Shown: positions 1-10,960 of the stretch, piece by piece
Layout: each line of letters opens with the position of its first letter
Numbering within the stretch: the stretch's first letter is position 1
Assembly: GCA_027625915.1 (NCBI GenBank)
Contig: JANTQA010000057.1
Span: 7,068,001 to 7,132,000 of the forward strand
From: Anaeramoeba flamelloides
Taxonomy: Eukaryota; Metamonada; Anaeramoebidae
Direction: 5' to 3'
Length of the DNA: 64,000 nucleotides
Position numbers and translations under genes: made by a program
The notes under the pieces: generated by a model
The model's database searches: none
What the model was told of the DNA's origin: nothing
The model's input: only the letters and a program-made list of their open reading frames with translations

Positions 1-37
1 GAGGATGATTTAATAAAATTAATTTTCATTCAGTGTT

Positions 38-145
38 TTATTTGGTAAAGCCTTTGGTTGCAAAATTGGTTTCTTCATATGCTGATCTAGGAACTGGCCA
101 ATGTCTTACAACTTTTTTTTCTTTTGATGGCTCGGATTCTGTCAT
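38..145 (-). CDS. Possible 35-residue ORF or first exon, unknown
   Basis: A short minus-strand frame runs from an ATG at 145 to TAA at 38-40. It starts MTESEPSKEKK and continues VVRHWPVPRSAYEE. Its base composition is clearly GC-richer than the surrounding A/T sequence, and the ATG sits behind an A-run, as at the ankyrin-BTB gene. A GTAAGA donor-like site lies inside it, so only the first dozen codons might be an exon. The opposite strand is also open here (about 50 codons), so the coding strand is uncertain. I do not recognise the product. If real, it would lie antisense to the upstream part of NUP155. Confidence 0.25.
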   Translation of the reverse strand: MTESEPSKEKKVVRHWPVPRSAYEETNFATKGFTK

Positions 146-657
146 TTTTTTAGTGATTACAAAAATTGATTATAAAAAAGCTTTTTCTTCATAAACTAAA
201 GTTAATGAAAATAAAAGATTATAATTGCTCCAAAACTATCAAACAAAGGAATTTAATACTCAAGGCACCTCTTTCATCGGAATTGATGTATATATATATA
301 TCTTCAAAAAAAGATATTTTTATTAGTTTTTTTATTTTTAATTGCTTTTCTTGTTTAAAAAAAAGCGATCTCTTTATCCAAGAAAAAACATGAATCCTCT
401 ACAAAAAAACATAATTAAAATAAAAAATTTAATTAAAAAAATATTACTTATTAAAAAAATTCAAATTAATACTTATTTATCATTTTATTTATTAAAAAAC
501 AAATTATTTTATTTTGATTAAAATCTGGGAATAATATGATTGTTTTTAATCCAATTCCATTTGTGTTCTGTAAAATTATTTAATAACTGTGATGTCAAAT
601 TATTTATTTTATTTTTTTTTTTTTTCATTGTTTTATACTTGAAATATTTATTATTAG
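146..657 (+). other. A/T-rich tract, probably intron upstream of the first visible NUP155 exon
   Basis: No coding similarity was found here. The stretch ends in a T-rich run followed by TTATTAG at 651-657, which serves as the splice acceptor for the NUP155 exon starting at 658. The NUP155 exons that should precede it were not found, so they are either left of the window or too divergent to see. Confidence 0.5.
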
Positions 658-3600
658 ACAAAATTTGCAATTTGAAGAATTTGAACATATGATCGTTACT
701 GTTGGGCTTGCATATCCTAAAGAGGATATTTTTCCAGAAGAATATAAACGCATCCTTATAATTGCATCAACAAAAACTATTTACTTATCTGCACTTGTTT
801 ATGACTCAAATATTAAAGAATATTTCAAAATTGTTCCTCGTAAATTTCTTTTTTTTCTTTTTCATTTATTTATTTTTTTTTAGAAAAATATTATTCAAAA
901 AGTTATTTTCAAAAAAGCTGGGCAAATCTATTTGATAAATATCTTTATTAAGCTTAATTTTAACATTATTATTTAAATATCCAAAATTGTTATTTATCAT
1001 TAATTGATTGTCTGTAATAATTCAATTTCTTTATTGGTATGGCATTACTTTAATTCAAGATATCAAAACTTTATGTTCACAATTTTATATGATATTTTTC
1101 AGGTGTAAAAATTTGTTGGGCATTTCAATCTTTTTGATAATAAAAAAATTTTTTTAAAAGAGATTTAATCTTTCATAAAATTTCTCGAATAGAAGGTCAA
1201 AGCTTATAACTGGATTTTATTGTATAAAAAATCCTTTGTATCCATACCATATTACTTATTTTTTATTGAAATTGGTTGTGACTTTTTTTCTCCTAAAAAA
1301 GTGTGTAATTTAATTTTTTTCATTTTTTGGAAAACTTTTGAATGAATATATTTTGATATACAAACAAGAGTCATTAATTCTATCAGAGTTAATATTCCTC
1401 TTAATTTTATTTTAGATTAATAATTTATGAATAGAAATACTTTTAAAGAGAATATTATTTGAAAGACAAAAAAAAATGAATCACTTTTTTTGGAAATATC
1501 TTACATGTTAGTTTTTCATCGGGAATATTAACATTTATTCCTAAAAACACATTTATTTTTTGCTTGGTTTTTTATTTTTATAATTTATAATATTAAGGTT
1601 ATACTAATTCCAGAAATAAATAAAAAAAAATTACTATTTTGATTTGTTCCTTGAAAAAATGAGTATTTTGACTTCAAAAATGAATTTTCTTTGAAATTTA
1701 GGGATTTGTTGGAAAATGAAAAAAATGTACTTTTTTCTCTTAATTAAAACCATTTTAGAGAAATTGTAATTTTTTTAAAATTAGTCTAAAAATAAAAAAA
1801 TTAATCAATAATTTCAATTATAAACATTATAATTATGTTGATTTAAACTTTGATATAGTTTTGCTTTAATTAAGACTTTTTTGTAGAGATAATAAATAAA
1901 ATAAATTCGAATGATATTTTAGAATAATTCACATTTTTTAAAATTTCAACTTTCTCATTAACTTTTTATTGAGTATTTCTAAACTTTATTTAATTTTTTT
2001 TCTATTAAAGCACATCAATAATATGTTTGAAAAATTTTCTTTGTTTCTTATATATTTTTATTTGGTTAAAAAAAAAGAAAATGTTTTTTTATTCTTTTTA
2101 AACTAATTTTTCAAAAATGTTGGCTCACCTTAAAAATGTTATAAGAAGTGGTTTTGTGAGTTTTTATCTTTTATTTTTATAAAAATAAATTTTCAATTTT
2201 TAGGATCAAAATCATTTTATCTAATTTCCACAAATTTTTGTTATGATTTTTCAAATTTGTTCTTTCTTTTCTTTTTTTTTTATGAATTTATTTTTCTTTT
2301 TTATATTATTTTTTGTGATTCTTTTCTTTTTCTTTTTTTTTATTGAGATTCTTTTACTTTTTAAAGAAGAACAAGTTGTAAGAAAAAAAGATCTTCGAAA
2401 ATATCAATAAACCTTAAGAAAAAAGAGACTATGTAATGTTTTTTAAAATACATATATTTATTAGCAAAAAAACTTCTTGTTCAAACTTTTTTCAGTGAAA
2501 GTTCAGTAATAAAAAATTGGCAATTATCCATTTCAAAAATTGTGACAAACTTTTTTTTAGGTTTTGGTTTTATTTTTTTTAATTTTGAAAAATATTATAT
2601 TTTTTTATAGTAATTAAAAAGAGAATTATTAATCACATTTAATTATTAGTTGTTCTTGAATACTAAAGAATATATTTTTATTTTCAATTTATTATTTAAG
2701 GTGATTCACAATTTTTGAAATATAAACTCTTTTTCAAATAAAAGGGAACAAAAAATTTTAAGAATTATTCATAAACGAATCAAATTAATTGTAGTATCAT
2801 TCTAAAATCTAAGAAACGCTTTAAAACATAAAAAAACACTCAACTGAATCTTTAAAACACATTAAAACAAAACAATAAAAATTAAAATTCAATATTTTAA
2901 AAATTGGTGTGCCCTTTTATTTGAAATGAGAAATCTCGTTTTGTAAATTGTAATGAAAACAATTATAAACCCAATAAAAACCTTTGAACAAGGCGAATTG
3001 GGAAAAAGTTCTCAACATTTTATTGATAATTCTTTACACGTCAAACTTTTGTTCTTTAAAGTCTCATATTCAATATAAAGCCGCAATTCATCTGGTGTTT
3101 TGTTGGAATGTTTTATTTTCTTTATTTCTCTTTTCTTTGTTCCATGAATCAATCCAATAATGGTCTTTCTTAATTCCTATTTCTAGCTCATTCGAAATCA
3201 AACTTAAACTATTTCCGTTTATACACAGGTAGATTATTTCCAAATTGGTTTCTTCTTATCTTGCTTTTTCATTTTCCAACAATTCAATATCCAAAAATAA
3301 AAAAAGCAAAAAATGAAAAAATGAATAATTAAAATGAAAATTACCAATAAGTAATTATCTTATTAACAATCAAATTCGATGGTATTGACGATTTGAGAGG
3401 TGTGCCCTTTTGTTTGAAAAATAGTTTAGTTTAGTTTTTTCAATCTTTGATTTCTTTTTTTTTTTTTTATAATTCCTTCCAAACTCTTTCAAGCAAAAAC
3501 TAACTATCTTTGAATTTATCAGTAGAACTGGTTGAAATTTCTATTACACAGATGGTGTTTGTTTCTTTCTTTTTTAGAAATCAGATTTTGGATATTAAAA

Positions 3601-6600
3601 AGATTTCATATTCTAAAGAAATAGTTTTCTTTTACATTAAAAATTATCTGTTTTTTTTTTTTATTTTTAAAAATTAATGAAAACAAAAATTGGATCCGAA
3701 GAAATTTAAAGTAATTTGAATCAAACAAAAAATTCTTGTTCGGGCTCTTTAAATAGTGATAAAAAAAAATTCCCTTAAATTTATCTTGTTATTTAAAAAA
3801 AAAAAATTACTCTTTAGTTTATCTCCTTTTGAAATTACCAAAACAACTTTAAATAAGATTTACACAGTAAATATTTTCTACAAGTCTAAATTCTAATTCT
3901 TAATGCAAAAATTTTAATTGAATAAAAAAGAAAATGAAATGAAAATTATTATTCTTGTTTAAAAGACAAAGAACAAGTAAACACAAAATAAATATATCTG
4001 GTTGATGTTTGAGTATGTATAAAAAGTTTTTTTTACTGTTTTTAACAACAACTTTGAAACAAAATAATTTTTAATTCAAATTTAATAAAAAAGCAATTCA
4101 TGGTGAGGTTATTTAATTTTTTAAAAGCTGCTATTTAGTTATTTGATAAGAGTAAAAGTAAAAATAAAAATAAAAAGATAAAAAAAAAATAAAAGAAAAA
4201 GAAAAATATAAAAAATAAAAAAAGAAAAACAAAAACTAAAAGCATTAATATAAAAAATAATAATAAAAAAAAAAAAACAAGCCTACATAAAATATCTAGA
4301 AAATTATCTTTTTCTTTTAATTTTCGTTTACATTTTCAATTATCAAACTAAGAATAAAAGATTTTTTGAAATTATTAAGGTATTTCCAAAAAAGTGGGGC
4401 ATTTTTTTTACATTTCATAAAAAATAATCTTTTTTAGTGATGGTAATCATTAATCAACTATACCAAATTAAGTTTAATATTTATACCGATTAAATCAACC
4501 ACTTATGTATTTAATTCAAAACATGTTACTTGAAATATTCCCAAAAAATGAAAAAAAAAATCGCACTTTTTTTGGTTAAAGCAATGTACGACCAATTTCA
4601 ATAAAAAACCGGAAATATGGAAAGGGGACAAATGATTTTTTAAACACGAAAACACAGTTATATGTTTTTAATTATATTGTAAAATTTTTGTTGAGATTAT
4701 ACAAGTTATGAAAATATTTTTTTCGATCAAAAAGAAAATAATAAACACCAATTTTTACCCTAAAAAATATCAGATAAAATCGAGATCATAAATTTTAATA
4801 TATTTTATTTCTGCAATACAATACTAAGAGACAAATTGAATTATTATCAAGAATCTATAAATGGTGGTTAATGATTTTATAAATTTAAATCCTTTTTTGA
4901 AGAATGGGTTACATAAATATATTTTAAAATATATTTGCCCCACTTTCTTGGAAATAGCTTATATTATAAATATTTTTGTAAAAAAAAAAAACAAATTATT
5001 TCTTCTTTCTCTATTTATATAAAAAATTAACCTTCTCATTTTTATTTTTCATATTTACTTTTTTTCATTCAAAAAAAAAAAAAAAAACAAACAACCAATT
5101 CAATAGTTAATTTTTCTGTTTCAACTAAAGAAGTTAGTATGTTTGATATTCAAAGTACAAATGATGGAAGAATTTTTTTTTCTGGGAATGATTCTCATAT
5201 TTATGAATTATTGTATCAAAATGAAAACTCTCTTTTCAATAGAAAATGCTCTTTGGTGAATAGAACACAATTTTCTTTAAACAAAATTTCCAAACTATTT
5301 GAAATATTTACAAAATCTGAAATTAGGCAAATCTGCATTGATAATAGTCGAATGATTTTATATTCATTAAGTTCTGATTCCATAATTTCTGTATTTGACA
5401 TCCAAAATGGAGATTTTGAATTTGTTACACGATTATCAAATTATAACAATGAATTAGAAAAGTTCCAGCAATTTAGTAACACAAAAGAATTGGTTGAATT
5501 ATTTTATCCTTTAAAAATAATAAAATTATTCCCAATATCCATTCAGGAATCCTCATCTTTCCATTTAGTTGGGATCAATGATAAGGGCGATCGCTTTTTT
5601 TTCACCACTTCTAAATTATTATGTGGATTTATACCAACCAAATTTGATAGACCCACTACTTTGGCATTAATTCATATAAAAGTTTTTAATCCAAATTCAT
5701 CCCTTTTTGATCAAAATGATGAAAATTATTCTGATTCTGATTATGATGATTACGATTCGGATTCTGATTCTGATGATTATGATGAAGACGATGACGATGA
5801 CGACGACGATGATGATGATGATGAATTAATTCTATCTAATCAAAAAACGAGTAGATATAATAAAAACAAAAATCGAAAAAAGAAAAGAAAAAAAAAACGA
5901 AATCGAACTCAAAATAGAAAAAGAAACAGAAATAGAAACCGAAATCGAAATAAAATCGGCAATTATTCGATAACAAATGAAAGCAATTTTAGAAATTCAA
6001 ATTATCATACTAATTTATTAGAATTATCAAAATCGAGAACCTTTGAATTAAACACAGTATGTTATAAAAATGGAACGTCCTTATTCATTGACTCGAATCA
6101 TCAGGGCATCGAAGATCAAATTTTTTCGTGTACTTTAGAAAGATCACAAACAAATAATAATTCTGATCAGTCTGAATCCTATTCTGTAACCTCTGTCCAT
6201 GGCTCTACTTGGGCAATTGAAACCTCGCCCCTTTTTGCAAACGATCATAACCCCGTGATCTCCGAATTATTACTCTTGCAAGAGCAAGAAGAAAAATTAA
6301 TCTTTGAAAACGAGTTAGAGAACAAAGAAGAGGAAAAGCGAAACTTTTCAAAATATTTAGAAAACAATAGTACAAATTTATTTAATGAGCTAAATCCAAA
6401 CCCATTAATTTATTTTTTAAGAAACGAACTGGCCTCACAGCATCTAATCCCCTCTCAACAATTTCTATTATTGGGCACCGAGGGTATCAATAAAATTGCC
6501 AAATTAAGGCCTGTTGATGAATTAGCTCAATTGATCACTTTAACAAGAAATCCTAATTTATTACATAAGGAGATGAACTGGTTTATTTTACGATTTGGAT

Positions 6601-9600
6601 TAATTGAAACATGTGCAATGTGTTTAATTTTGACAACATTTTTAAATGAAAACCATTCTGAAATTTCTTTTAATCCAAGATTTGGCTCCAAAAGAAAATT
6701 TAATAATTTTTTAGACTTTAGTAATATTGGTAATAATAATACCCAATTTGATGAGAATCAAAATTATATCAAAAAAAGTTCAAAAAAATCTCGTTTTAAC
6801 AATAGCAACAACAACAACAACAATAATAATAATAATAGCCAATTCCCCAGGACCCCTTTTAAATTTCAAAATATGAATTATATTAATAAAGAGCAAAATG
6901 AAAAATCGCCAAATTCAATCTTGCCAAGATTTTTAGATCTCAAATCGCCAATATTAGAAAACAGTAGGGCGTTTGGAGAAAATATGAATAGATTTTTATC
7001 CATTGAAGGTGATTATAAAAAAATATTTGAATGGTCAAAAAGAATTTTCTTTGAATATAGCGGAGAACCACGTTATGAAATAATTCGTGAGAATAATAAT
7101 AATAATAATAATACTGATTATGATGACGACAGCGATGAGGACGATGAAAATATTCATACTGACCCAATTTTTTATTTTAGTGAAAAGCATAATTCCTTAT
7201 ATTTGTTTATTTCGAGACTATTGTTTCCATTTTGGAATCGTAAAATCTGCTTGGAAATGGAAGTGATTGAAGATGAAGAGGGGAAGGAAAAGGAAAAGGA
7301 AAAGGAAACGTTTAATGGGGGCTTTGAAGAAGAAAATAAGAATTATTATCATATTAATAAAGACAAGCCGAGTATGGAAAAAAAACAAAGTATTTTGGGA
7401 TCAATAAAATCGAGTTTGTTGCAATTTAATTGGTTTCTCAAATCAAATAACGAATTTGATAATCAGATATGGTGCCGATATACTAAAAAGCAATTGATTG
7501 AATTCCAAAAGCCCTTTATCAAGCTTGAAAAGTTTTTAAATCAGAATTTGAATAGCCTGTTCCCAAAGAACACCAGCCAAAAGGGTAAAGGTAAAGGTAA
7601 AGGTAAGGGCAAAGATAAGGGCAAAAATAGCCAAGGCAAGCTTGATAATTCGCAAGAGGGCAAGCAAAGTGGGCGTTCGAATACCGTCGAGGATATCGAA
7701 GCCAACAGCCTCAGGAATTTGCTATTAATCCTGTCGCGAACCATCCAGGGATTGAAATTATTAGAAATCCTCAGTGAATACGATTTTAATATGATCATTA
7801 GCAACATTGAGGACGAGGATATAAACCACATCCTCTTGGAAATGACCTTCAAGGCGTTCACCACGACGAAGGAAGGCGAGGAGATCGCAAAGCTATTAAT
7901 CTCATCATTTTTGAAGCTATACGAAAGGGATTCCAAATTAATTGAAAAGATCACAAAGACCCTCAGTAACAATTGCCCGGCGTTTTTCAGCCAAACGGAA
8001 CGGATCAAGATCCAGGCGAAGGAATATTTGATCAAGGCCAAAAAGAGTAAAAAAATGAACGAGAGACTAAATCTCTTGAAGAGAAGCTTGAATTGCTACA
8101 AGCAGATCTCCTTAAAGATCAATTTGCCACTGGTGTGCCACGAATTCGAATCGTTGGGCTTTGTTGAGGGCGCCTTTAACTTGGCATTGAAAAAGGCACA
8201 GAAAATTGATCCTGAAAATGTGTCGCTCAATTGGTACAAAAAGGGCAAAAAAAAAAGCAACCAAAGGGCAGCGGGCCTCTACCGCGAAAGGAAAACGCTC
8301 TACCTGATCATTATTAGAATCCTGCAGCAATATTGGCTCGAGGACGATTCGAGGATCAATTCCCAAAAGAGATTGAAAATGAATCTGCTGCGCAACGAAA
8401 TGAGCCATTCAAAGAATATGAAGGGCGGAATCTTTAACAGCGGCGGCATTGACGAACGGCGAAACAAAGGGTATAGCTATCACCATAAAAAAAAAAATAT
8501 TAATAGCCTGAACAAGAGCGGGAACCTAATCTCCTCGGACCTGTATGAGCGATCGAAGGATTTTTCGGTGTTGGAAATTATTCAATACCTCCTGAAGACC
8601 AAAGACGAGCTCTTTCACCTCTACTTCTATCGGTACCTGTACAAAAGGAAATATCACCAATTGCTGCTGCAACTCAAATCCAAGCACATCATCCAATTTC
8701 TGAAAAAAAACGCCACAGAACTGTTATGGAAGTATTACGCCAATCAAGAAAAATTCGACCCTGCAAGCAAGGTGCTTCAAAAGCTTGCCGAAAAGCCCGA
8801 TAAGGACATCAGCCTCAAGAAAAGAATTGAATTCCTCACCGACGCCATCACAAACCTCAAGTCAAGCAAATTCCGTAATAAGGACTCAAACGAAAATTTG
8901 AATATCCTGCGCTTCAAATTGACGCTCGCGAGGATACAGGAGCAAATAGCCAACGAATTGCTCGCCTTGGGGGAAAGCCACCAGGACAGCGAAGTCATCA
9001 AGTTGATCAAGAATTCCGAGATGCAATTGCAAAGACAACTGTTCGACTGCACCACGCTCTTCAGCAAATTCGCCATGAAATTCGGGCTGCATGTAAGCTG
9101 CTTGCAACTAATCAAATTCTCGTCCCACGAAAACCCGAAACTTGTCAGAGACCTATGGCAAAATATCATCGACGAAGAAATTAACCAATACCAAGACCGT
9201 TTGAAAAAGTATCTCAACAACGAAAGCAAACTCAAGCTCGTCTATAAGAAAATCAGCGCGCAAATCGAAACACAAATCGCAGAGCTCTCGGAAAGCTTTT
9301 ACCCAAGCGAATTCGTTTATCCGTTGGACGACATTATTGAGATTTTGGAGGCAATCAATATTAAATATTGGAGAACACCGGCTTGGGTTTTTAACCTTTT
9401 GAAGAAATGCAAAATAAAAAATTTAGATATTTGGACAGCCTATTCTCACTTGATCAAAAATTCTCCCCTTTTGAAAAACGAGCTTGATTTGCAATTAATC
9501 GCAAACTCAATAATTCAATTCGTTGACTTTTGGCTAAACGAAATCAGACAATCAAACAATAACCTGAAAAAGCAATCATTCCACAGAAATAATGTACCTA

Positions 9601-9704
9601 AATATATTAACATTCTACTAAATCAATTAAAGCAAGCAAATTCGCCTCAAATTTTGGTTAACGAATTTCAAAATACTTTGAAAAGTATCAAAAATTTACA
9701 TTAA
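658..9704 (+). CDS. NUP155: Nucleoporin Nup155/Nup170 family, 5'-partial; exons 658..839 and 5107..9704
   Basis: This is a scaffold nucleoporin of the inner ring of the nuclear pore complex. The first visible exon encodes EFEHMIVTVGL, followed by GIF- and LxxA-type segments of the N-terminal beta-propeller. The second exon continues with STNDGRIFFSGND, YELLYQ and ICIDNSRMILY, which align with the family's STDNGRIFLAGKD and IDNSRNILY blocks. The alpha-solenoid follows (LRPVDELAQL, LLWKYYANQ, ARIQEQI) and ends KSIKNLH, like the vertebrate ...LERLH terminus. Splicing C839 to T5107 restores KIVPLNFSVS, which aligns without gap to the family. About 1593 codons are visible, against about 1391 residues in human. 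The excess is low-complexity insertions: an Asp/Glu run near 5760-5825, an Arg/Asn/Lys run near 5870-5950, Asn runs near 6800 and 7090, and Gly-Lys repeats near 7580-7630. The upstream start is missing from the window. The stop is TAA at 9702-9704. Confidence 0.95.
906..1496. mobile_element. MITE family A, copy 1 (degenerate)
   Basis: The element is flanked by TA (904-905 and 1497-1498). The left end TTTTCAAAAAAGCTGGGCA and the reverse complement of the right end (TTTCCAAAAAAAGTGATTC) match the terminal repeats of the better-preserved copy at 4383-4954. The interior also matches, in reverse complement: TTTTTTATTGAAATTGGT and a neighbouring CATTTTTTGG block occur in both. No ORF is preserved, which suggests a non-autonomous Tc1/mariner-like element. 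Confidence 0.7.
2101..2722. mobile_element. MITE family B copy in the NUP155 intron
   Basis: It begins after TA with AACTAATTTTTCAAAAATG and a GGCTCACC block. It ends with GGTGATTCACAATTTTTGAA, the inverted counterpart. The same termini, and internal blocks such as TCAGTGAAAGTTCAGTAATA, are found in the intact copy at 49153-49716. No ORF is present. The right boundary is approximate. Confidence 0.65.
2733..3424 (-). mobile_element. Decayed DNA transposon with helix-turn-helix transposase remnant
   Basis: The ends are inverted: CAAATAAAAGGGAACA near 2736 against the reverse complement CAAACAAAAGGGCACACC from about 3399-3416. An internal repeat of the right-end block (GGTGTGCCCTTTTATTTGAA) lies at 2905. 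On the minus strand, between about 3280 and 3010, two overlapping frames read EIIYLCINGNSLSLISNELE and then KTPDELRLYIEYETLKNKSL. The first looks like a transposase N-terminal helix-turn-helix, and the second like a further DNA-binding helix. There is a frame change and a stop between them, so the gene is dead. Assignment to Tc1/mariner-like elements is inference. Confidence 0.5.
4107..4265 (+). repeat. Left arm of inverted repeat spanning the main NUP155 exon
   Basis: About 155 bp beginning GGTTATTTAATTTTTTAAAA and containing ATAAGAGTAAAAGTAAAAAT are the reverse complement of the DNA just past the NUP155 stop codon (about 9735-9893), with only scattered differences by eye. Similarity stops abruptly at 4107/9893. 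The A-rich right part is low complexity, but the left 60 bp are not. Confidence 0.75.
4383..4954. mobile_element. MITE family A, copy 2
   Basis: The terminal inverted repeat is TTTCCAAAAAAGTGGGGCA on the left and TTTCCAAGAAAGTGGGGCA when the right end is reverse-complemented, i.e. one mismatch. It is flanked by TA at 4381-4382 and 4955-4956. The length is 572 bp with no ORF. It is in the opposite orientation to the copy at 906-1496. Confidence 0.8.
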
Positions 9705-9715
9705 AAATTCTTTTT

Positions 9716-9903
9716 TTTTTTTTTTTTTATTTTTTTTTTATTTTTTATTTTAATTCTTTTAGTTTTTGTTTTTCGTTTTTTATTTTTTATATTTTTCTTC
9801 TTCTTTTTTTTTTTTTTTATATCTTTTTATTTTTATTTTTACTTTTACTCTTATAAAATAACTCAATACTAGCTTTTAAAAAATTAAATAACCAAATAAA
9901 GGA

Positions 9904-9943
<40 letters not shown>

Positions 9944-9960
9944 CATAATTTTATTTAAAA
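9716..9960. repeat. NUP155 3' flank: T-rich tract and right arm of inverted repeat
   Basis: Immediately after the stop codon the + strand is a long T-rich run, a plausible 3' UTR or termination region. From about 9735 to 9893 it is the reverse complement of intron positions 4107-4265. A second T homopolymer of about 35 bases follows at about 9907-9943. Confidence 0.7.
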
Positions 9961-10699
9961 ATGTAGATTTTGAAAAAAAATTATATGATATCCAGAGTTC
10001 GCATTTTGATTGTTTTTTGAAAAAAATCCCCAAATGATTCTCTTTTTTTGATTCCATGTAATCAAATGATTCTTTTTTTATTTCAATGAGAAGTTTCTTC
10101 TTTTTTTTTGTTGAAATGTGGTATTTTATAAAATGCAATCATTCTCAAAATTTCGAAATTAAAACTGAGATTTTAGAAAAAAATTTAATATTTCTCGAAA
10201 AAATAAATATTTGAGGTTTTTACACTCGAGTTTTTAGTTTTAATTATTTTTATTTGTCAATCCTGGTATTTTTGTGTTTATTCTCTTTTAAGAAAATTAT
10301 TTTACTTTTAAATGTAATCAAAAGTTTCTTTTTTTTTTTTTAAATAAAGTTTTAGATACAAATATTTTAATTTTTGATTAAATGGGATCAGAATATTATA
10401 AATCATTCATGTTTTTGAAAAAATATTCGAAAAGTTAGTTTAACAAGTAGAAAATGTTGATAAACTCACAATATGATCGAAATTATTTTTATATCACGAT
10501 ACTTTGTTTTATATTATTATTGTTTTAAAAAATCCAAAAATGGAATCATTTTGAGTTGTCTGATGACATTTAAAAAACAAAATATTCAAAACTTTTACTA
10601 TTTTTTAAAATTAATAACTCAATTGAGATTTTTTGGGTATTTGATTTTAATATATATTCTAATCAAAATCTTTAATTTTTAGATAGGAAACGTTTTTTC

Positions 10700-10960
10700 T
10701 ATTTTTTTATTTTACTTTTTTTTTTCTTTTTTTAAAAGTAATACATTTTTTTTTAAAAAATTCTATCTTTGAAAATACTAATAAACGCTTATAAAATTGA
10801 GACTATATCATGTTTTATAATATTACATCTTATTTATCAAAAAAAATTCTTTTTAGACTTTTTATCATTATCAGTCTACTAAAAAAAATCATAAAATGTT
10901 GATTTTTAAAATTTAGGTTAAGTGTTTTTAGATTTTTTTTATTCGTTTTTAGACTTTTAA
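10700..10960. repeat. Degenerate family B fragment
   Basis: The block TCTTTGAAAATACTAATAAA, followed by a GAGACTATATCATG segment and a CATTATCAGT segment, parallels the family B interior at 2390-2520 (ATCTTCGAAAATATCAATAA ... GAGACTATGTAATG ... TCAGTAATAA). The termini are not recognisable. Confidence 0.45.

Larger units (their letters stand above)
840..5106 (+). other. 4.27-kb NUP155 intron (GTAAAT...AATAG)
   Basis: The donor is GTAAAT at 840 and the acceptor is CAATAG ending at 5106. Both are fixed by the uninterrupted protein alignment across the junction. The intron contains no host exon that I can recognise. It contains two copies of a 0.57-0.59-kb TA-flanked element in opposite orientation, one element of another TIR family, a decayed transposase-bearing element, and one arm of an inverted repeat whose partner lies beyond the stop codon. 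Confidence 0.85.

Noticed and set aside
7541-9235. Long minus-strand frames opposite the NUP155 exon
   Set aside because: They are by-products of the GC-richer coding strand. The + strand matches Nup155 throughout.
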